Part shown: piece by piece, positions 23,501 through 35,500 of the stretch | How positions within the stretch are numbered: position 1 is the first letter of the stretch | Layout of the letters: every line of letters starts with the position of its first letter | Assembly (NCBI GenBank): GCA_963920525.1 | Contig: OY986435.1 | Coordinates: forward strand, 262,944,962 to 263,008,961 | Source of the DNA: Dichetophora obliterata | Taxonomy: Eukaryota; Arthropoda; Insecta; Diptera; Sciomyzidae | Direction of reading: 5' to 3' | DNA length: 64,000 bases | Translations under genes and position numbers: made by a program | The notes under the pieces: model-generated | What the model was told of the DNA's origin: nothing | The model's database searches: none | What the model saw: the letters and a program-made list of their open reading frames with translations, nothing else

Positions 23501-26500
23501 TTTACAAAAAAATTTAAAATGAACAGAAAAAATGTTTTTTGACAGAGCTGGTTCTCGAAGCCGCAATCCCGAAAGCTTATTTTCATTTGTAATAATGCAA
23601 AATAAGCTATAGTTTGTTAACAACTGCGGTAGACGTGTGGATAAAGTGTCGGACCGGATCATAAGATTACGTTGGTTCAAAACTGTACATTGTCAGTCGT
23701 TTTTCATTTCAAGCTGATATTTATTCTTTAGCATTCTCAAAAAGGGCTTTTAGCAGGCCTCTTTAGAGTCGCATAGGTGGCCTGCTAGAAGCGCTTTGAA
23801 GCCCTGCTTTTGTCTACTGGGTAAAAGAACCCGTTGTATGAAGTAAAGTACCATACTACATTTGTATTTATAGTAGTAGTTTCATACTCCAAAAATTGCC
23901 TAATATTAATACAAAATAAAGATTTCAAAGATTTAAAAAATTTCTGCTTAACAAATGTATCAGCAAACTATAATAGGATAACTCACGATCTTGTGTTATC
24001 ATTGCAAATGCGATTTTGCAAGGATAGTTTTTGTGAGCATGTTGTTTCGAATTTTTTCATCTTTTAATTTTTTTGCTGGCATTTTCCTTTTTAATTTTTT
24101 AATTTCCTTGTTTAAAACTCCCTCTATTTCTTTACCACTTCTTTCTTTTATTATAAATTAAATTTTTGTTGACGCTAAAAATGTTAAGAATGAACTAGAT
24201 CTAAGACTTAAGATGAACCAGACTTAAGATGAACTAGAGTTTTATGCAGACACCGAACGACTTATGTTCTCAAGTAGCTTTATAAGTCAGTTTCTAATTT
24301 CTAAGGTTTGGTATCGTCTACTGCAGGGGCGAGCAAACGGTCGACCGCGAACACTTTTAATACTGAACTAGGTTAATTTAAAATCTTTTCATTTGAGATG
24401 TGTACTTAAAATTTAGCGGACACTGAAACATAAATTTAAAATTAGACACGTACAGAAACATATACATAGAAGATATTTCATCCAACCGATCTACTGACGG
24501 AGCCCTTCAATGATTGGTAGAGATAATGGATTTGTAGCCCTTTGCAAACAGGGATAACAGTTTAATGATCTCATATCATTTCATTGCATAATTCAAAAAT
24601 ATTGGATATTAATGATATTATGGATGTGGCAGTTAAAATTGCTAATTCGATAAGAGCGCGAAGTTTAAGGAGGCGTCTATTCCGTAGTCAACTCGAAAAC
24701 AATGCCTCGGAATATGGAAATTTACTTCTTTTTTGTCATGTTAGGGGCTAAGTCGTGGAGTTTTTTGGAAAGATTAATCTTTTGACTGAAATAATTGCAT
24801 TTTTGGACACATTAGGAGAAGACCCAGTAAGGGTTAAAAACATTAGCATTCTTTACAGATTTTATGGGCCATTATAACTCGCTTAATTTACAATTACAAG
24901 GAAAAGGAAAAAATATTATCGAGTTGTTCAGTTCTTCACAATTATGAAGGCAAAATTTTTAATATTCTCCATATTTAGGAGAACATATTAAACTTACTGG
25001 TAAATGAAATATTAAAATATTTTGTTCTGTACTTGAAAACTTTAATCAAAAAATTGAAAAAAGTCTAACAAGTCTTAACAACCTTCAACCAATTTTTCAA
25101 TTTATTTCATTTCCTTGTGGAGAAGTCTATAACGAGAATATTTCATTAAATCTAGCTTATACTTTTCAATTGCATCCATCGGATCTAGAAATGGAAGCTT
25201 TAACAAAACAATGAGATATAGTTATGAAAGCACGTGCAAATGAAAATTCTTTTTAGAATTTATTACAAGAAGAAAAATATCCAGATCGGTGGCAATGAGG
25301 ATATTTGCATTTTTTGGTTCCACTTATCTAGGTGAAGCATCATTTTCTCAAATGAAAAACATCAAATCGCAATTAAGAAGTTCTCTAACTGATGATCACT
25401 TAATGGCATCCATTCGATTTTGCAAACCAAACTTTAAAAGACTTCTTGATGAAATGGAATGTCACGCATCTACGTCAAAAAATTAATTCATAAAATTTAT
25501 CAATGAAGTGCTTTTCAAAAGATAGCAAATACAACATATTTAATATAGTATTATCAATAAAGATCTTCATTTTCTTAAGTTTTTATTTGTTTTAATTTAA
25601 CCCGTTTTTCAAAGTCGATCGCGCCTATATAAGAAAAATTAATATTAATCATACCAGTATTAAGTTTGCCCACCCCTGGTCTACAGAGAGATGACGGCCA
25701 AACAGAAATATTTTTTTTGCAATTGAAAAAACATTCTCTCTGAGCTGGAAATTGAGCTTTGGGGCAACAGACTCTACTTAGTCCCGGTTTCTACTCGTCA
25801 AGTCTTGATGGTGAATTTTAACCGAGACTTAGAAGGCTAACGCCGCCACTATATCCAGTATATTTATTCAGTTTCGTTGGCTTGTAAAAATAATTCACCT
25901 AAGACTCACTCGTCACATTCATAATAACTGGAGCATCAACAAAATTGTCCGCATAGCTTGGGCCACCATTTTCATCCAGTGCTATGTTCCAGTCGATCCA
26001 ACCGTTGAAAGAATGCTGAAGATCTTGCATAAAGGCACTCATATATTTTTCACCACGTTCATAGGAGCCCAATTTGGGACCATGTTTTTGCCAAGGCTTA
26101 TCTCCTATGCAGGATTCTGTATTCATCAATAGTTTATCAGGCATTGCCTTGTGTGCTGCATCAATGAGACTGGGCCCGAAAACATCATCCCAATACCAAT
26201 GCACCGCCAAGCCATCGAGATAGTCCAAGGAGTTGGGACGTGATACATTCATCTGGTATGAAAAAACAAAAGTCACTATTATTGATATGTGTAGAAATTG
26301 ATGGAATCAATATAATTTTAAGTGTTTTTTAGAGCTTTAAGTTTTTTCGACTATTTTGTAATGTTTAAAATAAGAAATTTTAAAATAAATTAGTTGTTAT
26401 AATTGTTATAAATGTTGGCGAAAGTAACTAGCAATAATATTTGAAAGCAGCGCTAATCTCACTGGCGGAGTTTGACTGCATCTCTTTGAGAGCGAAACGG

Positions 26501-29500
26501 AGTTTTGCTGAATGCAATACATTTATATATATACTAGCAAATACCCGCTGCTTCGCCTGCGATAAAAATATTAAATACCATGTAAAAATTTTAAATCTTA
26601 AAAATTAAGTATTTATTTATATTGAATCAAATTCTAAATATAAAAATTATTGTGTTCGTTTTGTTTGATTATGTAAAAATGTTATAAATATTAAAAAATT
26701 ACTTTATTTAATTTGAATATTTTATTTAAACTGTTAGATGACATAAATGTTATGATGACATAATGACAAACATGTTATGATGACATAAATTAACCTGGCT
26801 TTCTTTTTTTTTTTTTGTAATTTTTTATATATATTCTGAAAATAAATATATTCTTAAATTTAAAAAAAGACCGTTATAATGACATCCAACTATAGCGATA
26901 TCTCAAAAACTATAGACTTTCTCAATGCACAACAATGCATTTTTGTATGGACAGTCGTTTATTAATAAAATTAACGGTGAAAATTAAAATCTTTTGGTAT
27001 GTTTTAGGTATGTTTTAAAAAAACCTGTTATTATGACATTAAAATCATTGCGATATCTCAAAACTATAGATTTTCTCAGTATAACTCATTTTCTTAAGCT
27101 TCAGAATGAGAAAAAAACGATTAAAATTTCATGTTTTGACTTAGCAAGCAAACATTTCCGCCATTTTCAAATCGATTTTCATCAAATTTTCTTTGCTTGA
27201 AAGTTTAATTAACTAAAATGACAAAAGGTTTACTGTTACCTCACCAATACAATGTCTTATGTTGTTTTCAAAGAACCTCTAAATATCCGACTTGTACTCA
27301 AAAATAGGCCAAGAGTTACTTATGTTGTACATATTTATTTTTAATTTTAATTTTTTTTTTTAATTTTCATTTTTCTTATTCTCTCATATGACATAATTTA
27401 TCTGCAATAATTAATCTTTTTTGACACAAACAGTGTCTTTCATTAAAAATCATTGGCCACATATCCCCTCTGTGATTTTTTGATAAAAAATAATTTGCCT
27501 AAAATGCTTCTGTTATTGTTTTTGCAATGTTCTACAGCTTAAAAACTAATTTATGTGAAAAACATTTTCAAATAAAGCTTGGAAAATAATTCTGTGAAAA
27601 ATATTTAAAATATTTCAAACTATTCTTAAGTTATATACATAAATCTATGTTTTAACCTTTTTCCTTATCTATATATTCATAGTTAACGTTATAGTTATAG
27701 TAGACTTTGTCCTGACCCAATTCAATGAAATTTTTATGATCGTTTTGTGAATTTGTAAAAGTGTAAATTGACCTTCGAACAAAACACATGCTAGACGTTT
27801 CCGTTTGAAACGTCAATGCATGACGATCAGAATTTTCTGATATATACAGCATTCTTATTGATGTATAGTATTGCCCGGCAGACGTTGTCCTGCCGCAGAC
27901 CACCTTACTGCTATATACGAATTTGCACGCTGTTAAAAAAAAAATTTATATATTCGCCATTTTTAGTACAGTTGCCGAAAGTAGCCGTATGAACTAAATT
28001 ATCAAATTTTAGTCTAATACGACCAAAACCGTTCGAAATATACCATTTTCGTTTAATTCTGGGCGGTAATGGGGTGTGGCTAAATTTTTTCACTTAACCA
28101 TCTCATACTCGAAACAATAGAATGCCAGAATTTCAACCCAATTGAGCTAAAACCTAGTGCGCTTTGCCTTACTCAAAGCTTATCCCCCGGAAAGTGGACT
28201 TAACTAAAGTGGGTCATGTCCATTTTTAGAGTTAGCGAACGTAACCATACAACGTAGATTACCAAATTCTAGTCTCATACGACCAAAATTGTCTGAAATA
28301 TAACATTTTTTGCAAAAAGTGGGCATGAAAAGTAGACGTGGCAAATCTAACATAGCATATTACGACTAAGTTGAAATAACAAATCGTTTGATACCTATAT
28401 CGTGTTAATGGGTTGAGTGGTTCTTGCGTGGTTGTCAAACATCTGTTCAGTGTAACAACGCTTTTATATATCTGTATACAACACAATCTCAAGTGAGGAA
28501 AAACTAGCTGGCAAGGCTGCAAAACATACTTAATGCTTTTAACTAAATTCTTGCAACTCCCTTAAAAACATTTGCAAAGAAAATTAATCAACAATTAATC
28601 AACAAGCAAGAATCTCAATGAAAGTAAAACTGGATTCACTGATCACCTTCAGCATGTTTTGCAATTTTTTTTCATATGAAGTTTTCGCTCAGAGAGAAAC
28701 ATTTCTGCACGCTGTCAACTTGACTAACATTATTTTAAATCACACGAAAACATGCTGAAGGTTATCAGTGAATTTAGCTTAAGGCGAATTTACACATTTC
28801 ACTTAAAACGATGATAGTGAACGTTGAGCGATGACAGTGAATCAATTTTTAATTTACATTATTCAAAGTGTAAATTTGAAATTTGGTGGACGATTCGGTG
28901 TTGAATGTCAAAACATATTCGTTGGCTGATTAATTTTATTGACGTTTAAAAAATTAAATAAATAAAAGCTATTCAGCAATTATATAAAAAAAATATATAA
29001 ACTTTCTGCTTGAAATTATGTTAACACCTTTCAATTGTGTTTTAGTACGAATGACACATCAGTTCGGTTTGCTTTCACTTTCATCAAAAGTAGGAAGAGC
29101 TTCTACTTCTTTCACTGTTCAATCATCTTCATTTTAAAGATGAAACTCAATTTACATTTTACAAATCAGATGATTCATCCAAAGTGAACGATGATAGTGA
29201 ATCGTGTAAATTCGCCTTTAACTACACAACATGGCTGTCGTGTTATATTGAGAGAAGCCAGTGGCGTAAAACGCGGGCCCGCAGAGCCCGCATTGCGGGC
29301 GGGCGCAACTAAGCCAAGGGCGCCCGCAAGTCCCTAGATGAAATTGATAATTGAAGTTGGGAACAGTGTAAAATAAGCTGCCAAAAATATAGTTCATGTT
29401 TGAATTTTTCCAAAATTTTTATAGTTTTCAATAGAAATATCTTGGGTGAAAAAATCAAAATGTATTTTTTAATATTTGCAACCGTTTCGTTATGACAAGC

Positions 29501-32500
29501 CGTCAAAGTAGCATTTTTTGAATAGTGTTTAAAAAATAATATTGAGAAAGATTGACTATAAGATTTTTACGAAAACATCATTAGAACTGCGTTACACCAA
29601 ATCCAAAAAAAAATCTTGCAAACACTTACTAACACGGAAGATATACATTTTTCTTATAGTGAATTGTTTAGTTAAAATGCGAGATATATTTGATGTATGG
29701 CAGTTGACAGGACAACTCAATTTTTATAATTGCCTTGCTGTATTAAAAACTGCTTACAAATTTTAACAAAAAAGTAGTTAACTTGTGTTGGTAGTATTTT
29801 TCAAGTCTGAGTTACTAAAATATAATTAATGGGCATTGAATTTGCCTATGAAATTTTCCATTTATCTATAATCACAAAAGAAATTGATGTAGCAAATTTC
29901 GCTGTTTTGAGACAAGACTTAATGAAGTTTTAGGCAAAAATGGGTTTCGTTTATATGGGAGGTGGGTGTGGCAGAGGGCGGATTTATATACCTTTTTCAA
30001 CATCTCTTAATTTTTCCAAGAATGATATTCGTGCCAATTTTCATAGCTCTACGATCACTCCTTCTCTTTTTGGCCAAGAATGGGGACGTTACGCTGTGCG
30101 ACGAGTCGTTTGTATCCAAAAAATTTAAGAAATACTAAAATATTTATTTCCTTCGCAAATTAGTTTTGTTTAAAGTCAAATACAATAAATGACAAAAAAT
30201 TTAATAATATGTGCTTAAATAAAATTAAAGTACCGTACAGACGATTTCTCAGGGTGCAATAAACGTCAAAAGGGACGTCAAAAAATTTGATTTTTTTGAG
30301 CAAAAGTTACCTTTGTTTGGCAAAACTCGATTATGGCCGAAGTCGATTTACCCTTTAGTTTTCATATTTTCAGCAAGTCTACTGATGTTATTTTAATCAT
30401 TCAGTTGGTCATATTTTGTGACGTAAGTTAAATTATTTAGTTAACAGGCAACGTCAAATATAAAACATTTAAACTTAACATCTTTAACTTATCATTTCAC
30501 CAATAAGAAAATTATTGATCTCATTTTTCAAACTTTAAGTTGTTTAACTTTTTTCTTTGTTATGTTTTCTTTTTACCTTTTTTGTGATACAATCTTATAT
30601 TATTCATTATAAATTGTGTTATATTTGATATTATAAAAATAATTTTTTAAAAATCTTATACATTTTTTATAAAGATTTTTTTATTGCTTTTTTTTAACAA
30701 ATTCTTTTAAAATAATATATAAATGTAGGTATAAAATAAGATATTTTTAATATATAACTGTTGTAATAAAAGATGACTATTGAATTAAAAAAGTGTTTTG
30801 TTCTCTTTTTTTTTTTGTCAAGAGTTCTCTTGTTTTCTCTACGCTTCTAGAAAGCTACTAATAACAAAGTTTTTCTCTACAAGTAAATAGCAGGGCGCTT
30901 TTAGAAACCTGCGGGCGGGCACACAAATTATAGCTACGCTACTGTGAGAAGCTCTCTCGACAAAGAGAGAAGCTTTGTTTGCTGTTATATTGTGCTGCTG
31001 GTTGAATGAAGGCATCAAATAAAGTGCGTGATTTTGTAATAATTAAAAAAATACATTTTTCGAAAAACTTGGTAAGCTATAACAATCTTTATTATCATAG
31101 GAATCGAATAAAAAAAGAATTATCAAAATCGTTTCAGCGGTTACCGAGCTTATTCTGGATCAGTTTCGTGAGTCTCCTTTTATATAATAGTATAGATAAA
31201 GCTTTCAGTACATGTACAGGGTTGCCAATATTCGAAGCGCCCATCTGGCAACACTGTAACTTTCCGCAGTGATGCCAAATCGACTAATGACATACCGCGT
31301 TTGAAGCGTCATTCCAAGCAAATGTTTACAATGGAACAGTACACGCCACGCGAACGCTCTAAAATTGTTGAAATTTACATTCAACAAAACAAGTCAATAG
31401 TGAAAACTCAACGTGCTTTCAAAAAAATAAATAAAGTGAAAAGTGCACCTTCCAAGAAAACGGTAAACAAACAAAATTGCCGTATTTATGCCACTGAAAA
31501 TCCACAAGAGATTCAAGAGGTACCTCTTCACGATGCAAAAGTCACTGTTTGGTGCGGCGTTTGTGCTAAAATGCTCATTGGGCCGTTCTTTTTCGAAGAT
31601 GATAATGGCCACAGAGTTACTGTCAATCAGGAGCGTTATCGCGATATGATAAACAATTTTTTCATGCCAATCGTTCGTCGAAAGCGTATCAGGCACTACT
31701 GGTTTCAACAAGCCGCACTACAATCGATTTTTTGAAGCAATTGTTCCCTGGCCGTTTGATGTCAAAAAATAGTGATTTTGATTGGCCGCCAAGATCACCA
31801 GATTTAACGCCTCTAGACTTCTTTTTGTGGGGTTATTTGAAATCAAAGGTTTACGTCAACAAGCCAAAGACCCTAAAAGAGCTGAAAACCAACATCCGTC
31901 AAGAAATAACCGCCATTCCCATCGAAATGTTGAAGAAAACCATGGAAAATGCTGCAAAACGGGCACAATATGTCGTAGAGGCCAATGGCGACCATTTACG
32001 AGATATCATATTCAAGAAATAATGTAAGCAAATCTACTTGAACCCAATTAAATGATATTCATGACAAACAGACAAAAAATTGTGGTTTCTTTGATTTATT
32101 TAAAAATAAAATGGGCGCTTCGAATATTGGCAACCCTGTACATATTTCTATAATTTGCCCTCCAGGAAAAATCGGAAGGTTTCCATGTTAAAGTGATAAA
32201 GAAACATTCCCCACCGTATCTTTTGAAAGCTTAAGGGTAGTTTTGTATTTATATTGTTTCCCCAACGCATCTTTTGGAAGCTTAAGGGTAGTTTTGTATA
32301 TATATTGTTTCCAAACCGCTTCTTTAAGAATGCATGTGGAAACTTTTATTTATTGTCAAGCAATGACAATAGAAAATATTAATACCATTGTTTTCTAGCC
32401 ACTTATTGTAGAATTCGATAGTCTAGTGGTAGCGCGCTCGACTCTCGCTCAGGGGTCCCGGGTTCGAATCCTGGCCGAATCCATTTTCATAACAAGGGAG

Positions 32501-35500
32501 AGGAATGTTTCCACATTAATTCTTAAAACAGGGGAGAGGACAGCTTCCAATTCACTTTTGAGGACAGCGGAGAGAAATGTTTCCACATGACTTTTTAACA
32601 CAGCGGGAAGGAATGTTTCCCTCTAATGACATGCTATGTTAAAAAAGCAATGGAGTGTGCAACAAAGGGGAATGCTTCCTACATTCCATGGAATGTTTCT
32701 TGGTAACATCCGGGAATGCTCACATTTCCTGGTGAGTTAATATCACACATGAATATTTCTACATATTTAACTAACACATGCACATTTTTAACCGTTTTTA
32801 TATATTTTATGTATTTAAGTAAGACTACGAAGCAAATTATTGCATCAGCCAAAGTAGATTTTTCGTTTTAAAAAACTGCAAGTTTATACTGCAAGCAACA
32901 TAATTAAGAGTAAGGTTTCAAAAATAAGTAAACTATTGCAAGTATAAAATTCGATTTAATTTGTGCTTATTCAAATACTAAAAAGTAAGAAAATATATTA
33001 TAATAAATTCCCTTTGTTACAGGAATTTTAAAGTACTATTGAATTCAATACAGTCTATATTTGTTAACATAAAGATAATTAATAAAGTTAAAAATAATTG
33101 AATTTGATTTACTTTAGAATCTGAATCGTTTGAATAAGTGTAGACTGCTGCGTTTACCGCAACACTAGGCAATTTTCAACTTTTTTTTTAAATGACAGTT
33201 TTCGACTAACAGATTTTCGGTACGGGTTGCGTTTCGGATCCAAAACTAAATTCTTTTCGTATGAAATTTTTCTCAAAAACGCAAATGGCTTTTTCTACTT
33301 TTTCGGATTCGTCTGGACTCGGAACGGACTTCATTTTCCAATCCGTTTCAGAATCTTCTTTCTATTCGAGACGGACACTTTTTTAAAATAATGCGAATTC
33401 GTGAGAGACTCGTTTTTTAAAATAATTATTTGTTAAAACATATCAAATATATGGATTTAGCTACAGATGGGCAGTTCCAAACTGGCGTAACGTACGATTT
33501 GTAGGAAGTATTAAAAAAAATCAAAAGAATAGCAGTGAGGGGACTGCCGACCAAAGCGATAACTTATATATAAAATACTATTATTCCCGGGCAGAATATA
33601 CGAATTTTAATGGTAATCGGAAAAAAACTTTATATTTTCACCCTCCACCCGTTTGATTATTTCGTTTAAAATATTTAATATTAAGATAGTGTTTTTATTT
33701 TAGAATTATACCAAACTATATTATTACATTTAAATTTATTACACAAAAAAACGGCACAGTTCGCTCTAGGGACACGATATCGGAAGAAAAAAAGATCGGT
33801 ACCTACTTTTTTGGTATCGAAAGAAAAGTATCGATGTCCAAAAAATATCCTCTACTAATTTGGGATAACTACCTTGTCGTGGTGTAGGGGCTTAAATTGC
33901 AGCACAGCGGGCTATGACGACGGGAACCAACCAACCATCGATACCATGAATATCGAATACTTTTTCGTATTTTTTTGCATAGTAGAATAAAGAATGTAGT
34001 CACGTGGTTCATCAATTATCATACGATTACGTTAAAAAACTGGCCGTTATGAAATTTTTTGTTAGAAGAGCACCATTTCAGCATTGTTGAGTTTGAATGA
34101 AAAAATCCCCAAAACTCCAAATTTGCAAAATTTTAAAAAAAATTTTCGTAGAAGATTTAAGCATAGCCTTGAGTTATTGTGTGCAAAACCAAAATTCAGA
34201 CACCAATGTTATAGCTGTTTAAATTTGACATTTTTTTTAAAATCCTGAAAATGCTCTTTTCTGTACTATCGAACACTCGGAATGAATTGAATAACTCTTT
34301 AAAAATATTTTTAATTTATTTGGAAAAATTTTAGAGTTACAGGGTTGTTACGGTATTACAAATTAAGTGATACAGAAAGTAGAAAAATTTGTAAAACAAA
34401 TTTGCGCATCAAATATGCAAAGTTGAGCCTTATTAATTCAAACGCTTTTACTAAAAAATTTTTGTAAAGAAATTTTATATAAGAACATAAATAAAAGGTC
34501 TGTTCCCGTGCTCTAAACTTTTAGTCCAATTTACCAGCTTTCCAGGTTTTACTTCGTAAAACTTTCCCGTACTTGAAAAAATGGTGAAAGATAGTGCAGT
34601 AGATAGAGAGAGTACACAATTTCCCCTCACTGTCAAAAGTTCCAAGTTTTAGTCCAAGAAATTTGTTCTGGTAAAAATGGTAAAAGTGTCAAACTGCTTA
34701 AAAACAGCTGTTTACAAGCTAGCAAGGAAATTGCAAAACATAAAAAATTCTTTGATAAAAATAAAAACTATTGGAATTTGAGAATTAATTTCAATATTGT
34801 AATGCATATGAATGTGAAAATTTTTCTTCATTTCGGCAAACGATTTTATTTGTAAGTTTACAATATTTTAGTCCGAAAAACGTTCCACTACTGTTTTGTG
34901 TTTTTATCTATTTTTGAGAGTTTTTTTTATGATCACGCTTTTGACAGTTTTACCATTTTAAGTCCAAAAAGTACGGGAACAGACCTAGCTATTATGTTTT
35001 TAAACTTAAAAATTAAATTCTTAAACTTAAAATTACAAATAATAAATTACAATTGTTTCACAAAATTACTTTTACATAATGCCTTGCCTGATATTTTTTC
35101 TTTTCCCTGGAACAAATTTGGTTCAATCGTTTGTCCTTTTCTTTGCTTAAATTTCATTTTATCTGATCCTTGGAATGCTTACGGCACATATTTTTTAAGT
35201 TTGTCTTTATTTTTCCTTATATCAAAAATTGTGGATTTTGATAATTTGAATTTTTCATCTGAATATCGTACTGATTTTCACCGTTTCAATTAAATCTAAA
35301 ATTTTGCACCTCTGAAAGATTTATCGTCTTATGTTTCCTTTTTTGTCGCTGGCATTTTAAGAATCTACTAAAACTTTTTAAATTTTAATATTCACACCAT
35401 TATTAACATTTAGATAAAAATTCAAGGCGTTAATTAAATGAACCGAATGACAATATGCAGGCAAATAAGACTTGTTCTCACAAAAACCCCCGTTTACTTA

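Larger units (their letters stand above)
26534..31196 (-). mobile_element. Helitron-bounded block, 4.66 kb, no Rep/helicase
   Basis: Read on the minus strand, the block starts TCTATACTATTATATAAA (from 31196) and ends GAAGCAGCGGGTATTTGCTAG-like with a terminal CTAG at 26534. An A precedes the TC and a T follows the CTAG, as expected for Helitron insertion between A and T. The 5' end continues with 'aaccgctgaaacgatttt', common in insect Helitrons. No Rep/helicase frame exists, so it is non-autonomous. Much of the interior is later insertions (27868-30944). The two ends could instead come from two different copies. Confidence 0.72.

Noticed and set aside
24324..25678. Considering this hAT as an intact, mobile element
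   Set aside because: Ends and target duplication are good, but the transposase has internal stops and lacks most of the catalytic domain.
32411..32483. A functional tRNA-Glu gene
   Set aside because: Mismatches in the acceptor and anticodon stems, a poor D-stem and an extra base make a pseudo-tRNA or SINE head more likely.
34898..35293. A 131-codon frame as a membrane protein gene
   Set aside because: It is made of Phe/Leu/Ile codons expected from T-rich sequence, overlaps a MITE arm, and shows no family motif.
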